A stretch of DNA of 64,000 nt from Nostoc sp. UHCC 0870 (GCF_022063185.1 NZ_CP091914.1:124001-188000); one strand, 5' to 3'; positions 16,739-26,262 are shown, counted from the stretch's first letter. Translations and numbers: made by a program. The notes: generated by a model from the letters alone, not told the origin.

Positions 16739-17739
16739 ACCGCACCTCCGTTTTGCAGCAAGTGACTCCAAGCCACAACAGCTTTAGTAAATAAATCTCG
16801 AACACCATTCTCACCATCCCAACGCAGTTCTACACCAAATTTAAAGTCCATTGCTGTTAACGCAACATTTTTTACTTCTTGTTTTTCTGTGTCGTTAGTT
16901 GGGAAATTGTAGGGGTTGGCGTTATCACCTCGTAGAAACTTTCCAGCCCCTAAAAGATAAATTTTATCCCAAGGCGTTGAACTGCCAAATGAGTAAATTT
17001 GGTTGTTATCGTCCAATGTGCAGCCAGGATACTGGACAACAGCACTGTTGTACTCTAGACGAACTACACCCAAACCCCGCGATTTGGCAAACCCAATACC
17101 AAACCAGCCAGCATTTAAGTCACGCAATACCAATGCAATTAATCCCAGCTGGGCGAGGGAAAAGTTTTTTAGGTGAATTTTGGTCTTAAACGCGCCAGCA
17201 GTACAGACTTGATAATCAAAGGGCCCGTGTGCTACTGAACCAAATACTCTATCAATGGCGACACCGTTACGTTCTTCGATTTTGAGTGGGACTGAAGTAT
17301 CAGGATAGGCATCTTCAATGCGGAAACGGCTGGCGATCGCAATATTACCAAATATCTGGTCAGTAAATGATGATTCTTTATATATGGCGGGTGCAGGTAA
17401 TTTCTTTTTTACCCCTTGTTCAGCTTGAGGATTTTCGTATAAATAATCGTATTTATCTGTATCCAAAGGATTGTTCGCCCAAACCAGTTCCGTATTAGAT
17501 GGTTTTTCATATTCGGGATGACCTACCGTTCTCACAATACGTTCAGCATGGGCGCGAATTGCACCTTTAAGCGAACTACCAGGTAAATAAATTATGGATT
17601 TACCATTGTGAAAAGTTTCGACAAATTCCATCTGGGGTTTAGTGGGGTCTGCACCTTCCCGACCAGATTTAATCAAAATAGGGCCATCTGGAATAATTGT
17701 CAGGTCAATTGTGCAGTGGTTAACAAATTGCTTGTGCAT
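16726..17739 (-). CDS. RAMP protein, Csm3-like, type III-D
   Basis: 337 aa. Core signatures: an opening ferredoxin strand (CTIDLTIIPDGPILIKSG), EGADPTKPQMEF with a candidate catalytic Asp, YLPGSSLKGAIRAHAERI, RNGVAIDRVFGSVAHG, and a glycine-rich GIGFAKSRGLGVVRLEY loop. The C-terminal 100 residues are an extension not present in short Csm3 proteins. It lies 4 bp after the next RAMP gene, so the operon is tightly packed. One of three backbone paralogues, as expected for type III-D, where several different Csm3-like subunits alternate. Confidence 0.87.
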   Translation of the reverse strand: MHKQFVNHCTIDLTIIPDGPILIKSGREGADPTKPQMEFVETFHNGKSIIYLPGSSLKGAIRAHAERIVRTVGHPEYEKPSNTELVWANNPLDTDKYDYLYENPQAEQGVKKKLPAPAIYKESSFTDQIFGNIAIASRFRIEDAYPDTSVPLKIEERNGVAIDRVFGSVAHGPFDYQVCTAGAFKTKIHLKNFSLAQLGLIALVLRDLNAGWFGIGFAKSRGLGVVRLEYNSAVVQYPGCTLDDNNQIYSFGSSTPWDKIYLLGAGKFLRGDNANPYNFPTNDTEKQEVKNVALTAMDFKFGVELRWDGENGVRDLFTKAVVAWSHLLQNGGAVCAS

Positions 17740-17743
17740 GATT

Positions 17744-18670
17744 CTAGTGAGAAGAAGTTGCTGTAGTGTTAGTGCGTTTTTGAAGTTCGCTAGAAAGATG
17801 ATTAATAAAAACGTCAGCCCAAGCTTGTTTTAAAGATTGAGTATCAATATCAGAAGAAGCAGAATTAGAACTATTATTAATCAAAGATTTGAGATAGTCT
17901 TGTACTTTCTTTGGGTCTGTTTGTGGTTTGTAAGTTTTATCTCGTTTGTAATTTTCATCTCGGACATCAACCCAGTTCATCTTCTTAATTATCAGCTTGA
18001 CAACTCCTAAGCCGCGAGAACGTCCGCCACCAAGGGGAATTTGTTCCGTTTGAAATTGATGTAAGCCAATCATCAACATTCCTAATTCCCATTCTTCGGC
18101 ATTTTCAATCACTGCATGAAATATAAAAGGAGTCCCGGCTGGTACAACTTGAAAGTCATAAAGTTTGCTATCACCAGCAGTTTCTGTATCTCTATCAATC
18201 GCAACACCATCACGTTCTTGATACTGACCAAACCAATTGTCGTCAGGTTGGCTGACTGTTAAATCACGAATTTGAAATTTACTAGCCAGCCAAGGTGAAC
18301 CAAATAGTGAAGAAACTAAATCAGTGTTGTTGAGAATATATTCGTGTAATTGAGCTTCCTTTTCTTGTGGGGTTAAATTTTTGATACGCTCTTTAACACT
18401 AGCCATTTCATCTGGAGGAATTGACCATTCTGTTTCCTGGGCTGGGTTAGCAGCAAAATCATGATGAATTCCCCGCAAAAAACTTTCCAGCCGTGAACGT
18501 AATGCACCTTTTAAACTCGAACCGGGGATTAATGGTCTATCAAAAGCATCTTTAATAACTGGTAAATCAGACCCAATTGGTTCTGTGGAACGTCCAGCAC
18601 TGATTCTCAAAGCTGTAACAGTTTCAAGAGTACCGATAATTTCTAGACGATTTTTAAAAATTTCAAACAT
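17744..18670 (-). CDS. csm3: RAMP protein Csm3, type III
   Basis: 308 aa and the most canonical Csm3 of the set: LRISAGRSTEPIGSDLPVIK carries the Asp that cuts target RNA every 6 nt in Csm complexes. PLIPGSSLKGALRSRLESFL, FGSPWLASKFQIRD, ERDGVAIDRDTETA and PLGGGRSRGLGVVKL follow in the usual order. The Ser/Asn-rich stretch NNSSNSASS near residue 265 leads to a short C-terminal helix. Its product would bind crRNA and slice RNA, but it depends on a Cas10-type large subunit that is not encoded in this window. Confidence 0.9.
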   Translation of the reverse strand: MFEIFKNRLEIIGTLETVTALRISAGRSTEPIGSDLPVIKDAFDRPLIPGSSLKGALRSRLESFLRGIHHDFAANPAQETEWSIPPDEMASVKERIKNLTPQEKEAQLHEYILNNTDLVSSLFGSPWLASKFQIRDLTVSQPDDNWFGQYQERDGVAIDRDTETAGDSKLYDFQVVPAGTPFIFHAVIENAEEWELGMLMIGLHQFQTEQIPLGGGRSRGLGVVKLIIKKMNWVDVRDENYKRDKTYKPQTDPKKVQDYLKSLINNSSNSASSDIDTQSLKQAWADVFINHLSSELQKRTNTTATSSH

Positions 18671-18691
18671 AGTTTTTACCTAAGATTAACT

Positions 18692-19153
18692 TTAAGATTT
18701 ATTACTGTTATTGGCATTAATGTACTTAAGACGACGAGAACCATAACCAAGATAACGGCGGGTTAATTCTAACCGAACAGATTTAAATTTTTCTATATAG
18801 TTGACTTCTTCGACAATTTTCTTAGCTTTCTCATGAAGTAAATTATCAATATCATTAATAATTCTTTGAGCAATTGAATTTTCTCCTACGCCCCATTTTT
18901 TGTCACGACCTAACTGATAGCGCAAAAAATTCTTGATGACTTCAATACTTTCTGTTGTATCAGCAACGTGCATTAAATTGCGATATTGGGCTTCTTCTAA
19001 GTTTTTACATGAATCTTTATTTTTTAAAATTTTCTCAATAGCTATAACTAAATCATCTTCGATTTGACGAATCTCTTTTTGAATTTTGAATTCTTTTTGT
19101 TGTATCTCTCTTTGCTGCTCAAATTTTTGTTGCTGTTCAGTCAAATCTGTCAT
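18692..19153 (-). CDS. Helical protein of the type III operon
   Basis: 153 aa from the ATG at 19153, which overlaps the csx10 stop (ATGA). A longer frame to 19192 would overlap csx10 by 43 bp, so the coupled start is preferred. Residues 1-45 are a Gln/Glu/Lys-rich coiled coil (EQQQKFEQQREIQQKEF). The rest is all helical, with NLMHVADTTESIEVIKNFLR and a basic end (RRYLGYGSRRLKY). It could be the small subunit of the complex or an RNA-binding accessory. Not recognised as a named family. Confidence 0.6.
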   Translation of the reverse strand: MTDLTEQQQKFEQQREIQQKEFKIQKEIRQIEDDLVIAIEKILKNKDSCKNLEEAQYRNLMHVADTTESIEVIKNFLRYQLGRDKKWGVGENSIAQRIINDIDNLLHEKAKKIVEEVNYIEKFKSVRLELTRRYLGYGSRRLKYINANNSNKS

Positions 19154-19601
19154 ACTGCATCCTCCCGAAATATTTGATGAAACTCGTTGCAAACTTCTAC
19201 TTGTCCAAATCCTTCACAGGTGCGATCGCCTACACCCCGCAACTCTAAACTAGAGAGTGCATCCTCCCACAACTGTCGATTTTCAGTGCTAAATAAATAA
19301 ACTGACCCTTTATTCGTGACAAGTTCAACATCTTTCATCAAACCCCAAGCACTATTCCAACCAGAAGTGTAACTATAACTACTGTAAGCTGTGTGGAGTT
19401 GTAAGCTAGGGTCCTCGACAGATGCAAACTGCCGGAGCATTTCTGGTAAAATCACTGTAGTACGCTGCCAATCTTCAGTCAAAATTGCATCAGAGTGCAA
19501 ATTAAGTGTAAAGAAAGTACAATTGCTAGTTGGGTTAGGTGTGCGAGTGCCAAATGCTTCAGACCAATTTTTCCAGCGTTTATGTAATGCTTGATTAAAT
19601 T
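19150..19601 (-). pseudogene. csx10: csx10, 3' fragment cut by a Tn3 transposon
   Basis: The frame is open from the transposon boundary at 19601 to the stop at 19150, about 150 codons. It reads FNQALHKRWKNWSEAFGT, FFTLNLHSDAILTEDWQRT and ends with the glycine-rich LRGVGDRTCEGFGQVEV loop of Csx10, the type III-D RAMP that sits at the crRNA 5' end region of the complex. The full protein would be several hundred residues. The remainder is not on the other side of the transposon. There is no in-frame ATG near the boundary, so little functional product is expected. Confidence 0.85.
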
Positions 19602-19681
19602 GGGGTAAAAGTAGCGAAGAGAGAATTTGCCGCCACGCGACGGCTGAAAATCTTACCCAGATTAGGTTTCAGAAAAAAAAA

Positions 19682-22636
19682 TCAAGGAGACGCAGCATCA
19701 ATTTGTAATCGCTCGTTCATATCCAGTCGAAAAGTGCCGTAAGGGTTAACATGTACCCAAATCAACGGTGATAACGCCCGGAAATCTTCTTGTCTCATCT
19801 GCTTCATCCAAGTGGCTTCTGCTAAAACCCTTTGAATCATCAGCGTATTGATGTAAACAAGGCTGATTTGCAGCAAATGGAGGCACAAAACCGATAATTC
19901 TTGTTCATCTAGGCGGTTAGTAGCAATTTCACTGTTTTTGCCGTAAAAAATAAAACCATTAGCACTATTCCAGTTTTCCACCACATTCAGCCCTTCATTA
20001 ATCTCACGTCGTAAAGCCTCAGAGTTGAGGTAGTGACACAGAAATATAGTTTTCACTGCTCTACCTAGCTCAGAAAGTGCCTTTTGTGTTGGATGTTGAG
20101 GAGAAGAACGGCTAAAACGTTTCAAAATCGTGTCTGCTTCCGCCGTTCCTAAACGTAAAGCAGTAGTATATTTAATCATCTGGTCATACTGCTGGCGAAT
20201 CAGTTCCCAATCAATCGCTTTAGTCAGTACAAGTTGTAAATTAGGAAAATCTTGTTTTTGTCCAGCACTTGGTAGATATAACTTTTGGGAGCCGATGCGC
20301 TTGATCCGAGGCATCAACTCAAAGCCCAGTAAACGGCAAAAGCCAAAGGCAATTTCATTTTGACCGTGGGTGTCTACATAGTTTTTCTTTACTTTCATAT
20401 CAGTGCAATGCCGTAGAAGACCCTCAATCATTGCTGCCACTTCCGAAGAAGAACAAGTCTTAAGCTGAGAGTAGATGCAGGCAGATTTTTTCTCAACGTG
20501 CCAATAGATCATCACTCCCCGACCTCCGTAGCGGATATGCCATTCTGTCATCAAATTTTGATCCCACGAGCCAAACTTTTTGGAATCACTAGCACACGCT
20601 GTCGTACCTTCTCCCCAAATTGCTACCTTACGAACATTGAAAGTAGCATTTACAACTTCTGCGATAGCATTACGCAAGTGTTCTCGGTGAATGTAGTGCT
20701 TTTTGACATAACGCAGATCATACTCTAAGTCACTGTTAATTCCTCCGCACATACGCTTGAGTCCAGTATTACTACCCAATCCATACAAACACAACAACAA
20801 TCGTCGTTGTAGGGTTTCTCGGTCTAGGTTAGAACGCACACCCGTATTCTTGAAATGATTAGTAAAACCAATCCGCAGGTCGGCTTCTTTCAACATATCC
20901 AGCAAACTGGTCAGGGGCCAGCGTCTTTCTATCTCACGTTTAAGTTGCAAGATATTGAGTGGTTCTGGCTGTGCTTCTAGAGGAGAGACGCTAATCCAGC
21001 CATTTTTCTTCTTTTGAATCTTGACTTTAGTATTGCTGGGCATTCCTTTATCCAGCATTGTTAAAGCCTGAGTCATTTCCTGCTGGAGTTGGCTGATAAA
21101 AGTGAGAGCATCTAATGGTTGCCCTAAAGCCAAGTAGTAGGTTTCTCGATGTACTTCAAAGTCTTGGGGCAAGTCTTCTTCTGGGTTACAGTAGCGTTTA
21201 GCCCCAACTACCCAAATTTCCTTGGAGCGCAGCTTATCTCGCAGTGCCTGTAGCACGCATATTTCATAATTGACCCGATTTACCCGTTCCTGCCCATCCT
21301 TGTCCTGTTCCAAAATCAGGTGGCGTTGCTCCTTGGAGAGAACACCATTGATGAACAATTCCTCACCGATTGCATAGTATCGCTGATTGCTGGATTGGTA
21401 TCTTTTAAGCAATGACAAAGCAGAAATTACTGGGCGGTGCATATCATTATTAGAGCGAAACTCTAGTGTGGATAGCAGTTGAGGAACCATGCGCCGATAG
21501 TGATGCAGATATGATGAACGCATCACTGTGTAAACCTTTTCCTCATATGTAGGACTGTTAGATTTATATTCTTTGACTACCGCTTGCAGTGTTTTCGGGC
21601 TAACTACTGGGTAAACAACATCCTTAACAGGTTCTTCTGGACGTTCGAGTGAAGCTTGAGCAATTTCAAATAACAAGCGTGGCTTACCATCCACCTGTTT
21701 AAATTCCTCAATAAGTTGTTTATCCACCCGCCGTTCGGCATTAACATAAATGCGGTGGATAATTTGAATGAGCAACTCCACCAAACTGTCGGTAATCTCT
21801 TGGTTGCGTTGCCAGCAGAAGGCTGCCACTAATGTGTAGCGAATTTTCGCAGGATGACGACGCAGTTCGCGGGGTGTTTCTGCGCTAGCCCGCCGACGGT
21901 AGTGAGTAATAATTTTGGGGGGAACATTAGCAAACAGTTTGGTCGGTAGTCCCAAATCCCGGATACATTCAAGTTTGGAGACTTCTTTGAAGATACTCTT
22001 GAGACTGGTACGACCGGGGTCTGTTTTGAGGAAATTGAAGACCGACTGTTTAAATTGGCTCTGGTCATCATCTAGAGCATCTTGAGTATTGAGAAGGGCA
22101 TCCATTTTGGTCAGCGTTTCTGATTCAATTTGGTTGAAGATGCCAGCACAGAATTCTTTTTCAGTAGTGACGACCGCAGACCGAATCAGCCGTTCTACCG
22201 CTTCGGGTATTGGTGGTTCTAACTTTAACTCCCGTAAACGTTGATACACTGCTGCTTCTAATGAGGAGGCTTGACGGTCGTATGCCAAGACAAATTCGCA
22301 CAACCAAGCAATCAGTTCTGTTTTGTCTTGTGGGTTGAATTCTCGAAAACCAAAGAATTCACGGATTTCAGCGCGATGACGTTCAATAGTGCGTCCATGA
22401 AACGAGTATTCACCATATTGTTTTGGCGATACGGAGAGAAGTCTCGCAATGTAAGAAACAATCTGTTTGGGAACTTCCTGTTTGGTGCGGGGGAATTTTG
22501 CTTCCATCTGGAAGAATTTCAGTAGCACAGCAAAGCCCAAGCGATTTTCCTCACTTTTATTTGACAGCAGTGCCATTTCTGTTGGCAGGAGCGTAAAATT
22601 TTCTACCAGTTCTTCTGCATCCCATTGACGTTTCAC
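19682..22636 (-). CDS. tnpA: Tn3-family transposase TnpA
   Basis: 984 aa, normal Tn3 transposase length. The N-terminal 160 residues resemble DUF4158 (VENFTLLPTEMALLSNK, GFAVLLKFFQMEAKFP). The C-terminal catalytic half has EGTTACASDSKKFGSW (Asp), IRYGGRGVMIYWHVE, KKNYVDTHGQNEIAFGF (Asp), ELMPRIKRI and an acidic NEGLNVVENWNSANGFIFYG. It carries out replicative transposition and forms cointegrates that the resolvase separates. Read-through from its promoter would run directly into the broken csx10 and the type III genes behind it, which have lost their own promoter. Confidence 0.95.
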   Translation of the reverse strand: MKRQWDAEELVENFTLLPTEMALLSNKSEENRLGFAVLLKFFQMEAKFPRTKQEVPKQIVSYIARLLSVSPKQYGEYSFHGRTIERHRAEIREFFGFREFNPQDKTELIAWLCEFVLAYDRQASSLEAAVYQRLRELKLEPPIPEAVERLIRSAVVTTEKEFCAGIFNQIESETLTKMDALLNTQDALDDDQSQFKQSVFNFLKTDPGRTSLKSIFKEVSKLECIRDLGLPTKLFANVPPKIITHYRRRASAETPRELRRHPAKIRYTLVAAFCWQRNQEITDSLVELLIQIIHRIYVNAERRVDKQLIEEFKQVDGKPRLLFEIAQASLERPEEPVKDVVYPVVSPKTLQAVVKEYKSNSPTYEEKVYTVMRSSYLHHYRRMVPQLLSTLEFRSNNDMHRPVISALSLLKRYQSSNQRYYAIGEELFINGVLSKEQRHLILEQDKDGQERVNRVNYEICVLQALRDKLRSKEIWVVGAKRYCNPEEDLPQDFEVHRETYYLALGQPLDALTFISQLQQEMTQALTMLDKGMPSNTKVKIQKKKNGWISVSPLEAQPEPLNILQLKREIERRWPLTSLLDMLKEADLRIGFTNHFKNTGVRSNLDRETLQRRLLLCLYGLGSNTGLKRMCGGINSDLEYDLRYVKKHYIHREHLRNAIAEVVNATFNVRKVAIWGEGTTACASDSKKFGSWDQNLMTEWHIRYGGRGVMIYWHVEKKSACIYSQLKTCSSSEVAAMIEGLLRHCTDMKVKKNYVDTHGQNEIAFGFCRLLGFELMPRIKRIGSQKLYLPSAGQKQDFPNLQLVLTKAIDWELIRQQYDQMIKYTTALRLGTAEADTILKRFSRSSPQHPTQKALSELGRAVKTIFLCHYLNSEALRREINEGLNVVENWNSANGFIFYGKNSEIATNRLDEQELSVLCLHLLQISLVYINTLMIQRVLAEATWMKQMRQEDFRALSPLIWVHVNPYGTFRLDMNERLQIDAASP

Positions 22637-22774
22637 TCCTTACCGTTCCTCACCCTAGTCATAGGATACAAAAGTTTATCTAATTATCGTATCAGCTAAA
22701 GTATAAGTTATTTGATACACTAAAATTGAACAGTGCAGTACGGGTTTGAGACCGACAAAATCCAGAGGGTTTAA
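22637..22774. promoter_or_regulatory. Presumed res site and divergent tnpA/tnpR promoters
   Basis: 138 bp between divergently transcribed transposase and resolvase genes. It holds several GTATCA/TGATAC half-sites, including GTATCAGCTAAAG...TTATTTGATAC near 22689-22720 and GGATACAAAAG nearby. This is the usual place for resolvase subsites in Tn3 elements. Exact subsites I to III are not resolved. Confidence 0.5.
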
Positions 22775-23995
22775 TTGGTACAAAGAGTTGCCATTTATTG
22801 CCGAGTTTCTACAACTGATCAGTCCTGTCAGCGACAAGAACGGGACTTAGTAGAGTATGCGGCCTTGAGTGGCTATCAAGTGGTTGGAGTTTGGAAGGAA
22901 ACAATTTCTGGGACTAAAAATAGCCGTACCGAGCGATCTGTTGTGATGGCGTTAGCTCAAAGTCATAAAATTGATGCCATTCTGGTAACGGAGATGACCC
23001 GTTGGGGACGCAGCACCATTGACCTGATTGAGACGTTGCAGTCACTCCATAGTTGGGGTGTTTCCTTAATTGCTCAAACTGGATTGCAATTTGATTTGAA
23101 TACACCACAAGGCAGGCTAATTGCTCATTTAATGGCATCCTTGGCTGAATTTGAACGGGATTTGGTGCGAGAAAGAGTGCGTTCGGGGGTGGCGGCGGCT
23201 AAAGCACGAGGTCAAAAATTTGGCAGGCAACCGGGACAACGGGTGAAAGCAGACAAGTTAGCCCCCAAAGTTTTGCAGATGGTGCAAACTGGTTACTCCT
23301 ACCGCAAAATTGCTGCTTCGCTACATCTATCGAAAACAACGGTCTTAGATATTGTCAAACGACATCGACTTTCGTCAAATGCAGCTAAGGACAATCAGAC
23401 AAATTTGATATCTAATCTTGAGCAAGCAACTATGGCTTCAAAAAAATCTGCAAGTAATCAAACCGTTTACCAACTCAAAATCACCCTCAAGAACATTCGA
23501 CCCCCTATTTGGAGAAGGATACAGGTATTAAGTTCGACGACGCTTGAACAGCTACATCTGATTGTGCAAGAGGTAATGGGCTGGGATAACTATCATATGC
23601 ACCAATTTTCCATTGCTGGCATTGATTATGGTCAAACTCAAAGAGAGTTTAATGTGCGTTCAGAAAAGACTGTAAAGCTAAGTCAGGTGGTTAAGAGTGA
23701 GAAGTTCAAATTTTCTTACACTTACGATTTTGGAGATAGCTGGGAACACGAAATTTTGGTAGAAAAAGAACTACCATCAACTCCTAATACAAACTACCCC
23801 ATATGTATCACTGGGAAGCGTGCTTGTCCTCCTGAAGATTGTGGTGGTTCTTGGGGCTATGCAGAGTTACTGGAAATTATTACTTCACCGTCACATCCAG
23901 AATACGAAGAGAGGATGGAGTGGGTAGGTGAAAGCTTTAATCCAGATACCTTCGACATCAATGAAGTTAATCAAAGGTTACAAGAATTCAAATAA
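22775..23995 (+). CDS. tnpR: Serine resolvase fused to a pRiA4b Orf3-like domain
   Basis: 406 aa beginning at a TTG with AGAGGG just upstream. Residues 1-140 are the resolvase catalytic domain: VAIYCRVSTTDQSCQRQERD with the nucleophile Ser12, MTRWGRSTIDLIETLQSL, and LMASLAEFERDLVRERVRSG. Residues 150-195 are the DNA-binding HTH (GYSYRKIAASLHLSKTTVLD). After a linker, residues 225-400 match the pRiA4b Orf3-like family (YQLKITLKNIRPPIWRRIQV, FSYTYDFGDSWEHEILVE, CPPEDCGGSWGYAELLE). That domain is usually a separate protein of unknown function; a Met in the linker may be its ancestral start. The fusion is unusual for a Tn3 resolvase. Confidence 0.9.
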   Translation: MVQRVAIYCRVSTTDQSCQRQERDLVEYAALSGYQVVGVWKETISGTKNSRTERSVVMALAQSHKIDAILVTEMTRWGRSTIDLIETLQSLHSWGVSLIAQTGLQFDLNTPQGRLIAHLMASLAEFERDLVRERVRSGVAAAKARGQKFGRQPGQRVKADKLAPKVLQMVQTGYSYRKIAASLHLSKTTVLDIVKRHRLSSNAAKDNQTNLISNLEQATMASKKSASNQTVYQLKITLKNIRPPIWRRIQVLSSTTLEQLHLIVQEVMGWDNYHMHQFSIAGIDYGQTQREFNVRSEKTVKLSQVVKSEKFKFSYTYDFGDSWEHEILVEKELPSTPNTNYPICITGKRACPPEDCGGSWGYAELLEIITSPSHPEYEERMEWVGESFNPDTFDINEVNQRLQEFK

Positions 23996-24121
23996 TTTAC
24001 TGGTATCTCCAATAACATAACAGTTTTGGTAGGTAAATTAGCTTTTTTTTCTGAAATGCTTTCTAGATATGCTTTTCAGCCATTGCGTGGCGGCAAATTC
24101 TCTCTTCGCTACTTTTACCCC

Positions 24122-24552
24122 AAGTTCGCCAAATTGAGCGCGATAGATACAAAAGACTGGTAGCTGAGATATTTGTTAACAATCGCTCTGTGAACCTGAC
24201 GATGGTACAAGAGGGACAAGCTGTGGTGTATCGGCAGTATCTCAAAGGATGTGCCAATACTAAAGACCAATTCCTCCAGGCTGAGGCCAATGCTAAAAGT
24301 CAAAAGCTGGGCTTTTGGAATCAATCGCAGCCCGTGATGCCTTGGGATTTCCGGCGAGGGAAGAAAAATACTCAGCCTGCAACCACGCAAACACAAGTCC
24401 AACAGTGCGATCGCTCTTATCCCGATTTTTGTATTCCGCCGAACTCGCCAGATTTGGATTGCCGTGATATTTCTTATCGCAGATTTAGAGTGAATCAACC
24501 AGATCCGCATGGGTTTGATAGGGATAGGGATGGGGTTGGTTGTGAACGGTGA
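24122..24552 (+). pseudogene. SNase-family nuclease with Excalibur-like tail, 5' end lost
   Basis: Directly from the right transposon boundary the frame reads VRQIERDRYKRLVAEIFVNN, then SVNLTMVQEGQAVVYRQYL, the second half of a staphylococcal-nuclease-type (thermonuclease) fold including the DRYKRLVA segment. It ends in an Excalibur-like calcium-binding motif (DRDRDGVGCER). The signal peptide and first half of the nuclease domain, with catalytic residues, are missing. An internal ATG at 24190 could start a fragment without activity. Confidence 0.8.
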
Positions 24553-24816
24553 TTACATCAAGAATATTCCAGCTAGAAACTGCTTCAAATAATGCTAATT
24601 GCCATATTAATCAAAAATTTACTTAAATTGGAAATAAAACAGTTAAACTAGCTTTATAATCCAAGTTTTCCCCAGCTACATACTAATGTTATAAATTCCT
24701 TACTATAACTTTAACTTTTTCTTGGCTAATTCCTGATTAATGCTGATGTATTTCTTTGTTTTTCAGGAGCAAACTGGATTAAATAATAAACCGTACAAAT
24801 CATAATTTACAAAAAT

Positions 24817-24990
24817 ATGAATTTCATAAACAAAGCACTTAATTTAGCTGATACGCTCAGAGAAAAAGTTCAAGAAGCAGCAAATGGTGTAGAAAATGTA
24901 GTTGATGGGATCAAGAATACTACTGTAGAAATTACCACCTCAAGCATTAATGCAGTGAATGATTTACCAAAAAAAATGGGTCTAAAGCCT
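24817..24990 (+). pseudogene. Small helical ORF running into a tnpB element
   Basis: The frame starts MNFINKALNLADTLREKVQE and forms amphipathic helices rich in Val and Asn up to about residue 58. It then continues into the left end of the tnpB element and stops at 25023, so its natural C-terminus is unknown. No family recognised; possibly a small structural or phasin-like protein. The continuation is not visible beyond the element. Confidence 0.35.
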
Positions 24991-25050
24991 CGCCCTTTTA
25001 GGGCGACTTTGATGATGTTATAATGTTTGCGTAGAAGTTTTCCACGTAAA

Positions 25051-26262
25051 ATGATTGTTTTAGAATTCAAAGCCAAAGGGAAAACAACTCAATACAATGC
25101 CATTGATGAGGCGATAAGAACGGCTCAATTTGTTCGCAATAAGAGTATCCGTTTTTGGATGGATAACCGAGGTGTAGGGCAAAAAGAACTGTATCGAATA
25201 GCCAAGTCTTTGAGGTCTGAATTCTCATTTGTGAAAGCTTTGAACTCTAGTGCTTGTCAAGCATCTATCGAACGGGCTTATAGCTCTATTGCTCGTTTCT
25301 ACGACAGCTGCAAAAAGTCTGTTCCGGGCAAAAAAGGATATCCAAAGTTCAAGAAAAATTCTCGCTCAGTGGAATACAAAACGTCTGGGTGGTCACTTTC
25401 TCAGACTAGGAAACAAATAACATTCACCGACAAAAAGGGTATTGGCAAGCTAAAACTTAAAGGAACGTGGGATTTAAGCTTCTACCAATTAGAACAGATA
25501 AAACGAGTTAGGTTAGTCCGCCGTGCTGACGGGTACTATGTTCAATTTTTGATTAGTGCAGACAACAAAGTAGAAACACAACCCACTGGTAAAACCATTG
25601 GTTTAGATGTTGGACTAAAAGAGTTCTACACAGATAGCAATGGATATAGTGAACCTAACCCAAGATTTTATCACACGGGAGAGAAACGCCTCAAGTTTAG
25701 ACAAAAGCGCGTTTCTCGCAAAAAGAAAGGCTCTACCAGCCGTAAGAGAGCTATTAATAGGTTAGGGCGAGTACACCTCAAAATAAGTAGGCAACGTGAA
25801 GAACACGCCAAGAGAGTGGCGCGTTGCGTAATCCAGTCTCACGATTTGGTAGCCTATGAAGATTTGAGGATCAAGAATTTAGTTAAAAATCATTGTCTCG
25901 CTAAATCTATTAATGATGCTGGTTGGTATCAATTCAGAAAATGGTTGGAGTTTTTCGGAGTGAAGTTTGGCAGAATAACTGTTGCGGTTAACCCTGCCTA
26001 TACATCGCAAGAATGCTCTAACTGTGGCGCAATGGTCAAAAAATCTCTATCAACCAGAACTCATGCTTGTGAATGTGGTTTCGTCATGGATAGGGATTGG
26101 AATGCGGCTATCAATATTCTGAAATTAGCCTTGAGTACCGTAGGTCATACGGGAACTTGGGTCATAGACCCGAACGCTTCAGGAGATTCGACCTCTACTC
26201 ATGCTGGAGAAATCCTGTCTGAGCAAGTTGGGTCAAAGATTGAAGAATCTCCGCCCTTATAG
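25051..26262 (+). CDS. tnpB: TnpB RNA-guided nuclease
   Basis: 403 aa from MIVLEFKAKGK; an upstream ATG would add eight residues. TnpB cuts DNA using an RNA from the element's right end and is the ancestor of Cas12. The three RuvC acids are all present: GLDVGLKEF (D), VAYEDLRIKN (E) and DRDWNAAINI (D). A zinc ribbon lies between them (CSNCG, then CECG). The N-terminal part has the usual basic helices (RNKSIRFWMDN). It appears complete and potentially active. Confidence 0.93.
   Translation: MIVLEFKAKGKTTQYNAIDEAIRTAQFVRNKSIRFWMDNRGVGQKELYRIAKSLRSEFSFVKALNSSACQASIERAYSSIARFYDSCKKSVPGKKGYPKFKKNSRSVEYKTSGWSLSQTRKQITFTDKKGIGKLKLKGTWDLSFYQLEQIKRVRLVRRADGYYVQFLISADNKVETQPTGKTIGLDVGLKEFYTDSNGYSEPNPRFYHTGEKRLKFRQKRVSRKKKGSTSRKRAINRLGRVHLKISRQREEHAKRVARCVIQSHDLVAYEDLRIKNLVKNHCLAKSINDAGWYQFRKWLEFFGVKFGRITVAVNPAYTSQECSNCGAMVKKSLSTRTHACECGFVMDRDWNAAINILKLALSTVGHTGTWVIDPNASGDSTSTHAGEILSEQVGSKIEESPPL

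Larger units (their letters stand above)
19602..24121 (-). mobile_element. Tn3-family transposon, 4520 bp, complete
   Basis: 38-bp terminal inverted repeats lie at 19602-19639 and 24084-24121, starting with the family's GGGG (GGGGTAAAAGTAGCGAAGAG); they differ only near the inner end. Inside are a divergent tnpA (minus) and a serine resolvase (plus), with a presumed res site between them. The flanking 5 bp are AAATT and AAGTT, not an exact duplication, and the genes on the two sides (csx10 and an SNase) are unrelated and both truncated. This points to deletion or inter-element recombination after insertion. Confidence 0.93.
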
